Assembly (NCBI GenBank): GCA_020310875.1 | Contig: CM035412.1 | Span: 133,331,773-133,395,772 of the forward strand | DNA: 64,000 nucleotides | Direction: 5' to 3' | Source: Ceratopteris richardii | Lineage: Eukaryota; Streptophyta; Polypodiopsida; Polypodiales; Pteridaceae | Part shown: one piece after another, positions 1 to 10,095 of the stretch | Numbering within the stretch: the first letter of the stretch is position 1 | How the letters are laid out: the number at the start of each line of letters is the position of its first letter | Translations under genes and position numbers: made by a program | The notes under the pieces: model-generated | Database searches by the model: none | Seen by the model: the letters and a program-made list of their open reading frames with translations, nothing else | What the model was told of the DNA's origin: nothing

Positions 1-1779
1 TTATATATGGAATGGCAAGCCTGTATTTTACTAGGGTAATGGTCAGACTTATACTAGTGGCAGCCCAACAATATGCCTTATAAGTGCTGTTGCAGTTTCT
101 GCAACATTTATAAGTACTTCCCCGAGTCTCTAGCTTGTGTGATTTATTCATTTCATCTTGTGATCTGGTTTTTTGTTTTGAAGGTCCTAAGTCTTGCTCA
201 TCTCTAAATAAAGTTATTGCTTTCCCTTTTCCATCTAATAACATTCTTATTATGCTTTTTTGGTTGGAAGACATCTACAGTTCAAGCTATTGGTTCCTTC
301 TAGAAGTAGATATGCTTGTCTTCTGCTAAAGCAGTCTAATTTACATCCTACAGTGTGAATGTTGAATAGTGCTGATCGCAGTCTATTGATAGTAATGGTC
401 ACTATGGCACTAATGTGTAAGGACTTATTTTTTCCTGTGGATGTATCATTCACTTTTCTCCCTATGGCATACACACATTTTAGGAAGACCAACTTCTTCT
501 AAGGAGGGATATTGCTATGAACTTTCGACATGCATACTTATTGCATTATCTTAAAGGATGCATGTCATAACAGTTTAAATGGATGTCTTTTTTTGGACGG
601 AGTTGTAGCTGTTCTTTGCATAAGTATTCCTCTATTGTCGGAAGAGAGAGAACACAATGGAAGCTTGTCATCCATACTTCCTTTGTTAGTGAAAGTAGCA
701 TGGTCTAATCAGGTAGTCAAATAGAGAGAGATGCTATCGGTTGGCTTCTATTTATTAAGGCTCTGATGACATGTTTTCTGATGATATAACTCTTTCATTG
801 GCTCAGTCCTGCTCGTGAATCATGTTGGTTTTTTATAAGCGATGCTTGTTGAATGAGTTGACTGCTTGGTCCCCTTGCCCCATTTTCAACAGCAAGTAGA
901 TCTGCACTAGATGTTATTTGTTATTCTAATGATAGATGATGCTTTTTGATATTGGTTTCCTATAACGGATCCAGATTTGCACAGTATCTTGGAGGGAAAT
1001 TTTAGGGGAGGAGAAGCAATTTAAGGCTGAATCTTTTTGCAATTGAATTTGGGGTGTTGAAACCATGACCTGGTTAGTTCTCACATGTTAAAGTTAGCGG
1101 GGCTACCTTAGACTTTAAGGTGTTAGAAGTTAGTAAATTATTCAAATAATGGAACCATTCTTTGGAATGTGCAGCAAAATTCTTTGCAAGTTCTACATGT
1201 AACCAGTTTACGTGCCTCATGTATACATATATTTTAATATGTAATTTTTCGGGTTGGAGTAACACTCATTGTATTTCTATCTTTGAAGGCAGAGGTTTAA
1301 AAAGAAATGTTCATATGCAGCCACATTTTTCCACTACTGCCCTTCAGCATGGTTGCTTTTACTTTCAACTATTTTGTTGTCAAATCTCAAGTTCTCAGGG
1401 AATTCTTTATGGTCGAGTTAATCTCAGCAAGATCAGTTTCTCCTAAAATTTTTTCTGATTTGTTCAAAGTATATGAGTGTTTTTTTTCTTGTTTTTCATT
1501 TTTCTTAATAGATTGAACTTTTGGAATAGGTTTTAGAATAAGGACTTGTAGTTTTCTATTAGTGCAGCACTACGATCATTGAAGAGAGTGGTCCTGATCA
1601 TGAAAAGTTTCATGTGATGGATTGTGGGGATCAGCCTGTCAGGGAATCTAGAAGGATGTTGTAGTTTAAAGATAGTAATTGGAGAACTTTGTATGATTGG
1701 ATTCATCATATATATGTGTATTAGAAACATGCATTAGTTATGCACATACTGAAAGAAGTTGGAAGCTGTATGTTCCTAG
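1..1779. other. Non-coding, AT-rich DNA left of the aldehyde oxidase relic
   Basis: No conserved protein domain, LTR, tRNA or other RNA gene was recognised on either strand. The short open frames here have no family features and look like chance. Because an aldehyde oxidase exon-like block begins directly to the right on the same strand, part of this could be intron of that former gene. I searched by eye for the upstream FAD-binding exons of aldehyde oxidase and did not find them. Confidence 0.4.
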
Positions 1780-2120
1780 TGCATATGTTTGTCTGGCATT
1801 TGGTGCCTTTGGAGGAGCTCATGCAATCAAAGTACACAAAGTGGAAAGCATCCTCTCTCGAAAAGTATTGAGCTCAAGAACTCTGATTGAAGCCATTGAT
1901 CATTTAAAAAGTGAACTTCAACCTTCTTTAAGAATGTCAAAAAAGCTAGCTACAAACTCAATCTTGCTGTGGATTACCTCTCCAGTTTCTTCTCTCCTCT
2001 GTTGGAAAGTGCATTCACTGGTACTCCTGATATTGAGAATGGCTTGTCATCTAACGTGGATGGGAAGAGCAAGATCCGAAACACTACATACATACTATTG
2101 TGCATTGTATCTAAGCTTCC
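1780..2120 (+). pseudogene. Aldehyde oxidase relic: C-terminal part of the FAD / CO-dehydrogenase flavoprotein domain
   Basis: The frame opening after a likely intron end (tgttcctag, 1771-1779) reads LAFGAFGGAHAIKVHKVES, then LIEAIDHLKSEL. After a shift of one base near 1905-1933 the next frame reads YKLNLAVDYLSSFFSPLLE. These match, in order, the LAFGAYG-HAIRA-KVE, LYEAVKLLK and YRSSLAVGFLFDFFS segments that plant aldehyde oxidases (abscisic-aldehyde oxidase type) carry at the end of the flavoprotein domain. In the family this domain holds FAD and passes electrons between the molybdenum centre and the iron-sulfur clusters in the cytosol. The two conserved halves sit in different frames with no intron signals between them, so this copy is probably broken. 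The 3' limit is uncertain. The family assignment rests on remembered motifs, not a database search. Confidence 0.62.
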
Positions 2121-2157
2121 TTGTATGCATTTTTTGTAACTAATTTCATTCTTATAG

Positions 2158-2265
2158 GTGGCAAATACAACAGAGTATGCTCAGGTAGCTACACGCTTAG
2201 TAGAAATTGAGTATGATGTGGAGGCTTACACATTGAACATATTGGAATTTGGGACCTCTGATTAG
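2158..2265 (+). pseudogene. Aldehyde oxidase relic: fragment of the molybdopterin-binding domain
   Basis: A frame starting right after a good acceptor-like sequence (ttcttatag, ending 2157) reads VANTTEYAQVATRLVEIEYD and stops at TAG 2263-2265. The pattern V-A-[DN]-T-x3-A-x2-A-x3-V-x-[EV]-Y-D is the signature of the start of the molybdenum-cofactor region in plant aldehyde and xanthine oxidases. In an intact enzyme roughly 100 residues (including the conserved GEPI and GEA-Y-DD segments) separate this block from the preceding one. Only about 80 bp separate them here, so the middle has been deleted or was never duplicated. Everything downstream is also absent, since a minisatellite follows at once. 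Confidence 0.6.
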
Positions 2266-2284
2266 AAATTGGTAATCTAATGTT

Positions 2285-2990
2285 ATTTCTAGATGTGTGT
2301 AGAAGTATGTATGCAGGTGTGTGCAGGAGCTAGGTATGTATATGTCAAAATAAATCAAGACATGTATGGGTAGGTATGCATTTGCCAAAATAAATTAAGA
2401 CATGTATGTATATGCATGTGTGGGACAGATATGGGCAGGTATGCATATGATTTGATTCATATGTATGCCATGTATGTGCAAGTATGTATATGCGCAGGTA
2501 TGCATATGCGTTGATTGATGTGTATGCAAGGTGTGTGCAGATGTGTGCAGATATGCACAGGATGTATATGCACATGTATGTAGATTCTTTGATTGATGTG
2601 TTAGGTATGTATATGCACATGTATGTATATGCATAGGGCATTGGCAATTGAAATGTATATGTAGGTGAGGGAAGGTATGTGCAAAGTATGTTATGTATAT
2701 GCTTTGATTGATATGTATGACGATGTACATGTGGGCAATTATGGGTAGCTATGTATATGCACATGTATGTATATGCTCGACTTCTTGGTATAGGCACATA
2801 TCTATGTATCTGCTTTGATTCATGAGTATGTGCTGGTTGTTATGCGCAGGTATGTATATGATTTTTATATACTTTCATTGATCTGTATGTCACGTATGTG
2901 CAAGTATGCGTATGCATTTTATGTTGTTGTGAATTTTGGGCAGGTATGTATAATGTTTCAATCCTATTGGAGATACCACAAGTACTCTCA
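2285..2990. repeat. TATG/GCAGGTATG-rich degenerate minisatellite
   Basis: About 700 bp made of imperfect copies of strings such as gtatgtatatgcacatg and gcaggtatg, with ttgattgatgtg interspersed. Units are roughly 12-45 bp and poorly phased. Long open frames on the minus strand (rich in H, T, Y, I) are a by-product of the repeat and show no domain. It follows directly after the aldehyde oxidase relic. Confidence 0.8.
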
Positions 2991-3004
2991 TGAGAATGTA
3001 CTCT

Positions 3005-3250
3005 CCTACTAGATTTCTTATGGCCTTTTTCTTTATGGACTGATTAGTTCTACAGGTGGATTATAGTTGTAATTATGATGATTTTGTTGATGGATGGCTT
3101 CACTGACACCAATATGTATCTTATCCTAGTGTCTGGTGTTTTGATGATCCTCTTGTTGTAGCCTTGAGATTCATGGGGGCCTCCCCTTACACTTATTGTA
3201 ACATTTCTTTCATCAATATATTTTATCTTTGTTTTCCTTAAAAAAAAGGA
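3005..3250 (+). mobile_element. Probable LINE 3' tail (untranslated, ends in poly-A)
   Basis: The stretch ends with gtaacatttctttcatcaat, then atatattttatctttgttttcctt and a run of eight A (from 3241). Plant L1-type LINE 3' ends typically look like this, with a pyrimidine-rich end, a short TTAATATAT-like box and a poly-A tail. No coding sequence of the element is left here. The call rests on the tail alone, and a retroposed transcript would look similar. Confidence 0.4.
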
Positions 3251-3499
3251 AGGTAGCAATAGTGAAGAGGATTACAAAGAAAAGATAGCAGAAGTGATTT
3301 GACACAGCGAATGGTATCAAATACTCAAACATTTCTATATTTTTAAGGGAGGTTATTATAAAAATTCTCTTAAGATTTTATATTTCAAATATAAGTTATC
3401 ACTAAAATTTGCCAATTTTTTTATTTTTCGAATGGAAATTATTATCAAAATTCACCAAATATTTATACTTATTATCTAAGATAATTATAGAAATTCGCC

Positions 3500-4195
3500 C
3501 ATATTTATATACCTTTGAGTGAGGGGGTTGGTCTTATTTTTTATCTTGGTTCACATGTGGCAGATCTTGCATAAGGGTATCTGGTCCAATGCAAAGGCTA
3601 ACAAAATTTGTGGTGTGCCTCCATGGTGCAAGCGTTGCCATCGATGCATCGAAGATTTAGTTCACCTTTTCTTCGATTGCCCCAAGTCACGTGTTATCTC
3701 ACACGACGCAGGTATTGAGACTCACGAACCAAATCAATTGGCAATAGGCGTTCTTGGGTGAGGCGATTGGCTGCTCATCAAGGCTGTGGAATGCCATCAG
3801 AGGTGAGACTCTTTGGAAGACTTGGAGGGAGCGATGTGCTATCAATTTTGGCCAAACTCCAAAGGAATGGTCGATTGAGAAATCCTTGTTTCTTCTAGGT
3901 AAAAGAATCTCCCGGGATAAGAGATCTCCACCGTTTAGACATCATTGTATTTATCTCCTCAAAAATAACAAGTTGAAACCCAAATGGGTCCCACATGAGG
4001 GAGATGATAGATTTGTCCACCTCATTTGTAATGCCCTCTAGCTTATCGAACTTGTCCCCTGCGTTGTGGGATTTGGGGGGTCCCATGGGCACTATTCCTA
4101 TTCACTTGTAACTTTTCTCCTTTATTTTAATTAAAGTTCGGGAGAATAGGCCAAGGCCAGACTTCCTTTTATATATAAAAAAGAGTTATGAATTC
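3500..4195 (+). mobile_element. LINE (non-LTR retrotransposon) 3' fragment with RT-associated zinc-binding domain
   Basis: Two overlapping frames (about 3519-3761 and 3754-4041) carry the end of a LINE reverse-transcriptase ORF. The first shows the zf-RVT pattern: a lone C (ICGVP), a CKRC pair and LVHLFFDCP, the usual C-x2-C-H-C arrangement downstream of plant L1-type RT. The second carries LWKTWRERCAINF, the aromatic, basic segment that normally follows it. A frame change near 3755 separates them. The fragment runs through an AT-rich untranslated region to an A-rich end near 4180-4190. The endonuclease and RT core are missing, as is usual for 5'-truncated LINE insertions. Confidence 0.72.
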
Positions 4196-4727
4196 AATTG
4201 AGTTTTCTACCCACTTCAATATATCGATTGACGAGTTCTAGCTTCCATACCCTTTCTATGAATTGAGATTGAGATCATGAGTAATGTTAAGTTTTTCAAT
4301 GATAAAAATGATGAATAAAGATATTTTTTTGAATGTTATAGTTAATGATAAACATGAGCTGTGAATGAATGTGATGATTTGTTTTCTTTTTTCTTTTGGC
4401 CCAAAACTCTTGATGATATGATAAGATTTTGAATGTGATCTACTTTATATCCTTGAGCTCCAATATGTCACTTGAGCTTGCTTGAAGCAACAAAGCATCT
4501 AACATACCAAAGTTCTTTTCCTAAAACAAAAACCCAAAGGCTATGCATCACTTTTAGTCGCATTCACATACGATACAATCACCATAGGCGAAGGCATGGA
4601 TCCACACAAAAACATTTGAATCCAATGTGAAACAACCTATTGGTGCGTGTATTTTTTCTACAAAGCTTGTGGAAGTTGTCTAAGAGTTTTTGGCTCGTTT
4701 TGATTACTTGGAGTTGGTGTTAAGACT
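4196..4727. other. AT-rich spacer, nothing recognised
   Basis: No coding pattern, repeat array or element terminus stands out between the LINE tail and the candidate LTR of Copia-1. Short homopolymer runs only. Confidence 0.4.
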
Positions 4728-5556
4728 TGTGATAAACTAGTCTAGAGGGAAATGAAAGATTCTAGGTATTCATTTTCACATATATATTCGTATTTTCTTT
4801 GCTTGCACATATGCATTCCAAGATGTAACCTAATTTTTGTTGGAGGAGATGGTGGATAGATATCAAAGACGAAGTGGTGCTGCAAAAACCTGCTTCACAC
4901 TAGCCAAGAACAAGTGGTGCAGAGTGTAGTAGGCCCCTTTAGCTTCCTAATGATCACAAATAATCACTTATGTGCTTTGGAATATGATCCTCTAATCAAT
5001 GGATCAAAACAGATGAGTAGGAAGTTGATCCAAGATCATAGACTTGCTATTTTAGTCTCTACACATGTTCAGTAGAATGAGCAGTGCTCTCAACCTGATA
5101 GCAATTAGCCAAATTCCTTTTGGTGGTATCTAATTAACTTAGATAGCTACCAATCATGAGTTATTTCAATAAAAGAGATAGACTACAGACTGAGTATGAT
5201 GCTTATCAAGTTACAGGGCTTTCCTAACATTTTTGGGGTGCTTCAGAATAGAGACCAGAGAGTAATGATACGAAGATATCTCATGATTGGAATATGCAAC
5301 GGCAATGAAGCTTTGTAGTTATGGCATAGATAGTATGATGATTCTATAGCACTTTAAATAACATCAAATGACCAACCATGCATTGAGAACAAGCTCTAAG
5401 AAGTTCACTATTTTGAGATGGTCATAATAGAGAAGTGAGATAGAAAAGTAATCAATGTATATGTATTACATCACATAAAATACAATGACATTGGAAATGA
5501 TCAATTGCTCAATGTGTGGATACTGAAAGAACTATGGAATGAGCTCACTAATCACA
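4728..5556 (-). repeat. Candidate 3' LTR of Copia-1
   Basis: The block begins TGTGAT (4728) and ends ATCACA (5556), a six-base terminal inverted repeat of TG...CA type. It is followed by the complement of a polypurine tract (tccccctct, 5562-5570) and then by the end of the Copia-1 pol frame on the minus strand. That is the position and form expected of a 3' LTR. The partner LTR is not in the window because Copia-1 is cut at 14244, so the boundaries could not be confirmed by comparison. Confidence 0.35.
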
Positions 5557-5558
5557 AT

Positions 5559-5572
5559 GAATCCCCCTCTAA
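5559..5572 (-). other. Polypurine tract of Copia-1 (plus-strand primer site)
   Basis: Reading on the minus strand the sequence is agaggggga, directly before the candidate LTR start. A purine-only tract of this kind next to an LTR primes plus-strand DNA synthesis in copia elements. It lies about 350 bp beyond the end of the pol frame. Confidence 0.5.
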
Positions 5573-5851
5573 ATGATCTCCTAATCGGGCTACACCAGGT
5601 GAGTCTTTTTGATCCATTTTTATAGTTGAGCTAGGAGCCAACCTTAAATTCAAATTAAAATTATCACCAAAAAGTGACTCTAAACTATAGGATATATTCT
5701 CTCATCAATCATCTACCGAGTAAAAGGAGATTTGATTCCTCTTAACTCCTCATGAGAGGAGTGCATTAAGTATATGCACTTTTACAAGGATAAAAGGCAA
5801 TGTGACTTTTACAAGAGAGTGGTCATATATGACTACATGAGATACATACTA

Positions 5852-5907
5852 GTTATCCAAGTATGTAGGCTTGGATGCTTTGCATCAAGCCTACATACTT
5901 GGATAAC
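5852..5907. repeat. Near-perfect 26-bp hairpin with a 3-nt loop
   Basis: The left arm (gttatccaagtatgtaggc, continuing ttggatgc) is matched by its reverse complement on the right (gcatcaagcctacatacttg, then gataac) with one bulged G and a ttt loop. It sits in the untranslated stretch between the Copia-1 PPT and the end of pol (5919). Its role is unknown; it could be a retroelement RNA structure or a chance inverted duplication. Confidence 0.85.
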
Positions 5908-5918
5908 ATGCTTATTCT

Positions 5919-6612
5919 TTAATCTTCCTTGATTTCCTGCAATCCAATCATCATCTTGAACCTGTTCATCTTAGTTCCATCAAATGACTTTGTAAGCACA
6001 TCTGCACATTGCAATTGAGTTGATACATAGGACAATTGAATGTCCTTGCTAAGTAATTTCTCTCTTACATAATGATAGTGCACTTCAATGTGCTTATCCT
6101 TGCATGATATACAGTATTAGCAGCCAAATGAAGTGAACTAGTGTTGTCTCCAAAAATCATTGGAGTGTAAGAATGTAACCCCAAATCTGTGTAGAGTTGT
6201 TTGAGCCACTTAGCCTCTTGTGTTGCATTTGCTAAGCCTCTATATTTTGCCTCTATATATGACAATGCCATAGTTGCTTGCTTCTTTGATGACCATGATA
6301 TTAGCTTTGAACCTGTAAAAGACAAGTATCCTAAGGTGCTCTTCCTATCATCCCTGGATCTAGCCCAATCTGCATCAGAATATATCTTTATGTCCAAATC
6401 AAAAGTGAATGGGTAAAATAGCCCTTCATTTATGGCACCCTTTAGATATTTTAGGATCCTCTTGGTAGCCTCCAAGTGAGGTTTTCTTGGTGTATGCATA
6501 AACTGGCTTAATGTACTTACTCCATAACATATGTCTACTCTTGTTAGGGTTGCATAATTAAGACTCCCAAAAAGTTTTTGGTAACCTGTAACATCTTCAA
6601 GAAGTTCTCCCT
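5919..6612 (-). pseudogene. Copia-1 RNase H and C-terminal end of pol
   Basis: The frame shows the hallmarks of the copia RNase H region: RVDICYGVSTLSQFMHTP, then YSDADWA (catalytic Asp), SWSSKKQATMALS, the EAKYRGLA segment (catalytic Glu) and FGDNTSS (Asp). A frameshift near 6105 separates the HAR segment from the rest; in the next frame the familiar tail (VSTQLQCADVLTKSF) continues to a TAA at 5919-5921. The enzyme degrades the RNA strand during reverse transcription in the virus-like particle. Catalytic residues are still recognisable but the shift breaks the product. Confidence 0.8.
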
Positions 6613-6619
6613 AATGAGA

Positions 6620-7366
6620 ACTAAGTTTGTGATTGAGTTCCATGGGTGTACCTAGAATTTTAGTGTTTTCCATCTTGAATTTATCAACATATCATGAATG
6701 TACTTTCTTTGAGTAATAAACATATGAGAATCTGTGTATACAAGTTCTAATCCAAGAAAGTATGTTAACAAACCAAGATCATTGATTTTAAACTCTTCCA
6801 TTATTTGAGCTTTAATATGCTTGATGCCATTAGCATCATTCCGTATAATGATAATGTCATCCACATAGAAACATAAGTAAATAACCTCTGAGTTGGTCTT
6901 CTTTATGAACAAAAAATAATCCGCTTTACTAACAACAAATCCTTGATCCTGGACACATGTGACAAGCCTATGGCTCCAAGCTCTAGGGACTTGCTTTAGG
7001 CCATAGAGTGCCTTCCTTAGCTTGATCTTCATACCCTAGTGGATGAGCCATGTACACTTCCTCTAAGATCCATCCATTTAGGAATGCATTCTTAACATCT
7101 AAGTGATATAGGTTCCAATTCTTAGAAGCATCAACACTCACCAAGACCCTAATTGTTGGCATCTTAGCCATAGCTGAAGAAATTTCTTCATAATCCACTC
7201 CATGGGTTTGAGCAAACCCCTTTGCCACTAGCCTTGCTTTGTACATGTTTATAAAACCATATGAATTCTTCTTGATTTTATATATCCACCTGGATCATGT
7301 TACCTTCATGCTTGGCTTCTTGGGAACTGAATCCCAAGTGTTGTTTTGCTGAAGTGCTTCAACTTC
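6620..7366 (-). pseudogene. Copia-1 reverse transcriptase
   Basis: The N-terminal part (7246 downwards) shows KARLVAKGFAQ, YEEISSA and LDVKNAFLNG. The C-terminal part (7032-6652) shows [15 protein letters not shown], and YVDD at 6856-6867, the catalytic pair of the RT, followed by FLGLEL. The two halves are in different frames, shifted near 6990-7030, and a TGA interrupts the extreme N-terminus near 7295. Order and spacing are those of plant Ty1/copia RT. The YVDD box is intact, but the protein cannot be made in one piece. Confidence 0.85.
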
Positions 7367-7369
7367 TTC

Positions 7370-8056
7370 CTACATGGCTTCTCTCCATTCTTTCTTCTCA
7401 TTAGCTTCTTCAAATGAAGAAGGTTCTTCTATCATAAAGTCTTTAGTCTTGTACACAAAATGCTTGGTGACTAGTGATGTGTCATAGCCAAACCTTATTG
7501 GTTTTTTACTCTCCCTTTGAGATCCCCTGAGTGCTTGATTGGAAGACTCTGGAATGTCTTCCAATTGCTTGAGCTTGGACTTGCCTTTTGACTTCCAAGC
7601 CTTGAAGTCAATCCGCTCTTCAACCTCTGAGTTGACATCTTCTGGTATTTGTTGATCCTCTTGAGTGAGAGTTGGAAAATCACTTTCCAAATCATAGGGT
7701 AACTTGATCGTCTTGCAATTATCTTCAAAACATGAATTGTTTTCATAAAAAACTACATCCCTACTAACTATAAACCCTTTGTTAGTGGGATTGTACAGCC
7801 TGTAACCCTTCTGGTTTTGGTCATAGCCAATGAATATACACTTTTCAACTTTAGGATCAAGCTTCCCTCTAATCTGTGAGGGTATATGTGCATAAGCAAT
7901 GCACCCAAAGATTTTACAATGGTCCAATGAGGGTCTCCTCTCATTCCATGCCTCATAGGGTATCATTCCCTCCAAGGATTTGGATGGGAGCCTGTTAATC
8001 AAGTATGTGGCTATGGAAACAACCTCTACCCATAGGTTTTGGTAGTTTCTTTTCAT
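7370..8056 (-). pseudogene. Copia-1 integrase C-terminal part and IN-RT linker
   Basis: An open run of 228 codons contains the typical copia segment after the integrase core: LPSKSLEGMIPYEAW, HCKIFGCIAYAHIPSQ, KCIFIGYDQNQKGYRLYNP and VSRDVVFYE. These are the conserved GKKP-to-DVVF stretch of copia integrases, followed by an acidic, lysine-rich linker leading to the RT. This is the best preserved part of Copia-1. It ends at a stop (about 7370) just before the RT start. Confidence 0.8.
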
Positions 8057-8540
8057 TCAACATTGATCTTGTAGCCTCTACTATCAGTTTGTTCCTCCTC
8101 TCTACCACTCCATTTAACTCAGGAGTGTATCTTGTTGTGACCTCTCTCTTTATACCTCTATCCTGTAAGAATGATGCAAATTCATGTGAGAAGTACTCAC
8201 CACCTCCATCAATCTGATCTTCTTCAAGCTTCTACTTGTTTGGTTCTCAACCAATGCCCATTGCCAAATACTTTTTGAAACAAGTAAATAATTCATCTTT
8301 ATGCTTCATGAAGTAAAGAATTGTCCATCTACTATACTCATCTATAAATGAAACATAGTACCTTGAACCTGAGATTGATGGCTTTCTGCTAGGACCCACA
8401 CATCAGTGTGCACAAGCTCCAGTAGTCTTCATATATGTACCCTTTTTTGTTGAATGGTTTCCTATAAGCTTTGCGAAATTCGCATGCTCCACATTTGTAA
8501 ATCATGTGTTGCTTGGACACATTTGAAATGCCAAGAGCAC
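8057..8540 (-). pseudogene. Copia-1 integrase core, heavily decayed
   Basis: Continuing upstream of the linker on the minus strand, all three frames are interrupted by several stops and shifts. Short recognisable scraps remain, such as an ACEFRKAYRKPF-like zinc-region end, INLRFK, and ERGH near the position expected for the ERGI-type motif. The D-D-35-E catalytic triad cannot be reconstructed with confidence. Position between the GAG-pre-integrase and the linker fixes its identity. Confidence 0.6.
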
Positions 8541-8835
8541 TCTAATCCTTGCATATTTGCTTTAGTGTTCTCTCACCTATATATCCTAGCCTTTTATGCC
8601 ATATCTCTAGTTCAGATAGGGTTTGATCCTTGTAATTGAAGAGTGCAATATTTCCTGTACCTTCAACTTCAAATGTAAAGAGTCTTCCAGATTTCTCACC
8701 TTTTGAAATCCTCTTGAAGCCTTGTTGAGGATCTTTCACATATGCTCCATGCCTTGTGAATCTGACCTGCAAGTCTTTCTCAATAATCTGCCCAATGCTA
8801 GTTAGGTTTTTTGTTATGATTGAAACATATAAAAC
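8541..8835 (-). pseudogene. Copia-1 GAG-pre-integrase region (3' part)
   Basis: The frame reads ITKNLTSIGQI, GRLFTFEVE and LEIWHKRLGYIGERTLKQI, the GAG-pre-integrase signature (LWH-RLGH) that precedes the zinc-binding part of copia integrase. H-to-Y change in RLGH is visible. At 8835 the frame is cut by the Copia-2 LTR and resumes at 14100 on the far side. Confidence 0.78.
8831..8835. repeat. Target-site duplication AAAAC of Copia-2 (left copy)
   Basis: AAAAC lies directly before the LTR start at 8836; the same five bases follow the other LTR at 14095-14099. A five-base duplication is standard for copia integration. Confidence 0.93.
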
Positions 8836-9128
8836 TGTTGGATGTGTGTAGAAGTGTGAGAGACACACGAGAAGCACACACAAGGAGCACAAACACAGCA
8901 AAACACACGGAGAAGACGATGGATGGAATAGCTCTCTCTATTGACGATGAATTGAACTGAAGTAAGAGCTGAATAATATCCATAAGTACAAAGTACCACC
9001 ACATATGAGAGTATCAAGTATGTGGTAACATGGGGAAAAAACCTCTAGCCAGCACTAGAGTAAAAAGTGCCCATGTATAGGGAAAAAGGTTCACATCAAA
9101 GCTACTTGAGGAACACATAAGTGTAACA
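8836..9128 (-). repeat. Copia-2 3' LTR
   Basis: 293 bp, TG at the left and CA at the right, closely matching 13805-14094. As the element is on the minus strand this is its 3' LTR, next to the PPT. It contains purine-rich strings such as gagagacacacgagaagcac. Confidence 0.93.
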
Positions 9129-9141
9129 AACCCCCCTAGAG
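9129..9141 (-). other. Copia-2 polypurine tract
   Basis: On the minus strand the sequence is tctaggggggtt, immediately before the LTR start (TGTTAC). It is the plus-strand priming site in the normal position. Confidence 0.8.
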
Positions 9142-9174
9142 CAAATGATGTGAACACATACAGGAAGTGACAGA

Positions 9175-10095
9175 TCAGCCCCCACAAGGTAATAAGCCTA
9201 AAGCTTTGTGAAAAGCTTCAAACTTTTCCCATGGAAGAGCTTTGGTGAATATGTCTGCCACATTATCTTGTTTAGACACATATACCAAATCACTATCTCT
9301 TGCATGAAGGCGCTCTCTCACATAGTGATAATGCACCTCAATATGTTTGGTCCGTGCATGAAACAGTGGGTTTCGTGCAACAACCAAAGCACTCTGACTA
9401 TCAGTGAGAATATGCATAGCAGCATCAATCTTCATGCAAAGATCCATCAATAGGCGTCTCAACCATATACACTCCACTGTAGCTGTGAAAACTGCCCTGT
9501 ACTCAGCTTCACAACTTGATGTCACCACTGTAGGTTGCTTCTTACTCAACCAAGATATGCATGAGTCTCCAAGGAAAAAGCAATTACCACTAGTGGACAC
9601 GCGAGTATCGTAACAACCAGCCCAATCACTATCTGTAAAAGCATGCAAGCATGGCTGAACATCTCTGCCATAAAGGAGACCGAAGCTCAAAGTGCCTCGG
9701 AGATATCTAAACACACGTTTCACCGCTTGCCCATGCTTAGTGCCAGGGCTATGCATGAATCGACTCAACTGGGAAATTGCATACTGTATATCCGCCCTTG
9801 TGTTGCATGCATATATAAGACATCCCACGGCTTGCTGATAAAGAGAAGTGTCAAATGCATCACTGGAATCCTCAACTGAGAACTTGAATCCTGTCTCAAC
9901 TGGTGTGGAAACTGGCTTGCAATCCTCAAAGTCAAAACGCTGAAGTAGTTTTTCAACATACTTTGCTTGATGCATAACAAGTCCCCCCTCAATGGATACA
10001 AATTGGATGCCAAGATAGTAACTCAAAAGACCAAGATAAGTGACATCAAAAGTATGCTTCAAAATCAGCCATAAGAATGTCAAGTTTTGCATCAC
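9175..10095 (-). pseudogene. Copia-2 end of RT and RNase H
   Basis: An uninterrupted run of 306 codons holds the RT thumb region (YYLGIQF, FDFEDCKPVSTP), VGCLIYACNTRADIQYA, then RNase H with FTDSDWAG, SWLSKKQPTV, SCEAEYRAV and LTDSQSA, and ends with HARTKHIEVHYHYVRE and VADIFTKALP before a stop at 9175. The D-E-D catalytic set is present. This segment looks functional on its own, but a frameshift near 10050-10090 separates it from the catalytic RT domain. Confidence 0.9.

Noticed and set aside
2345..2797. 150-codon minus-strand frame in the TATG minisatellite
   Set aside because: Composition (H, T, Y, I) and phase follow the repeat; no start context or domain.
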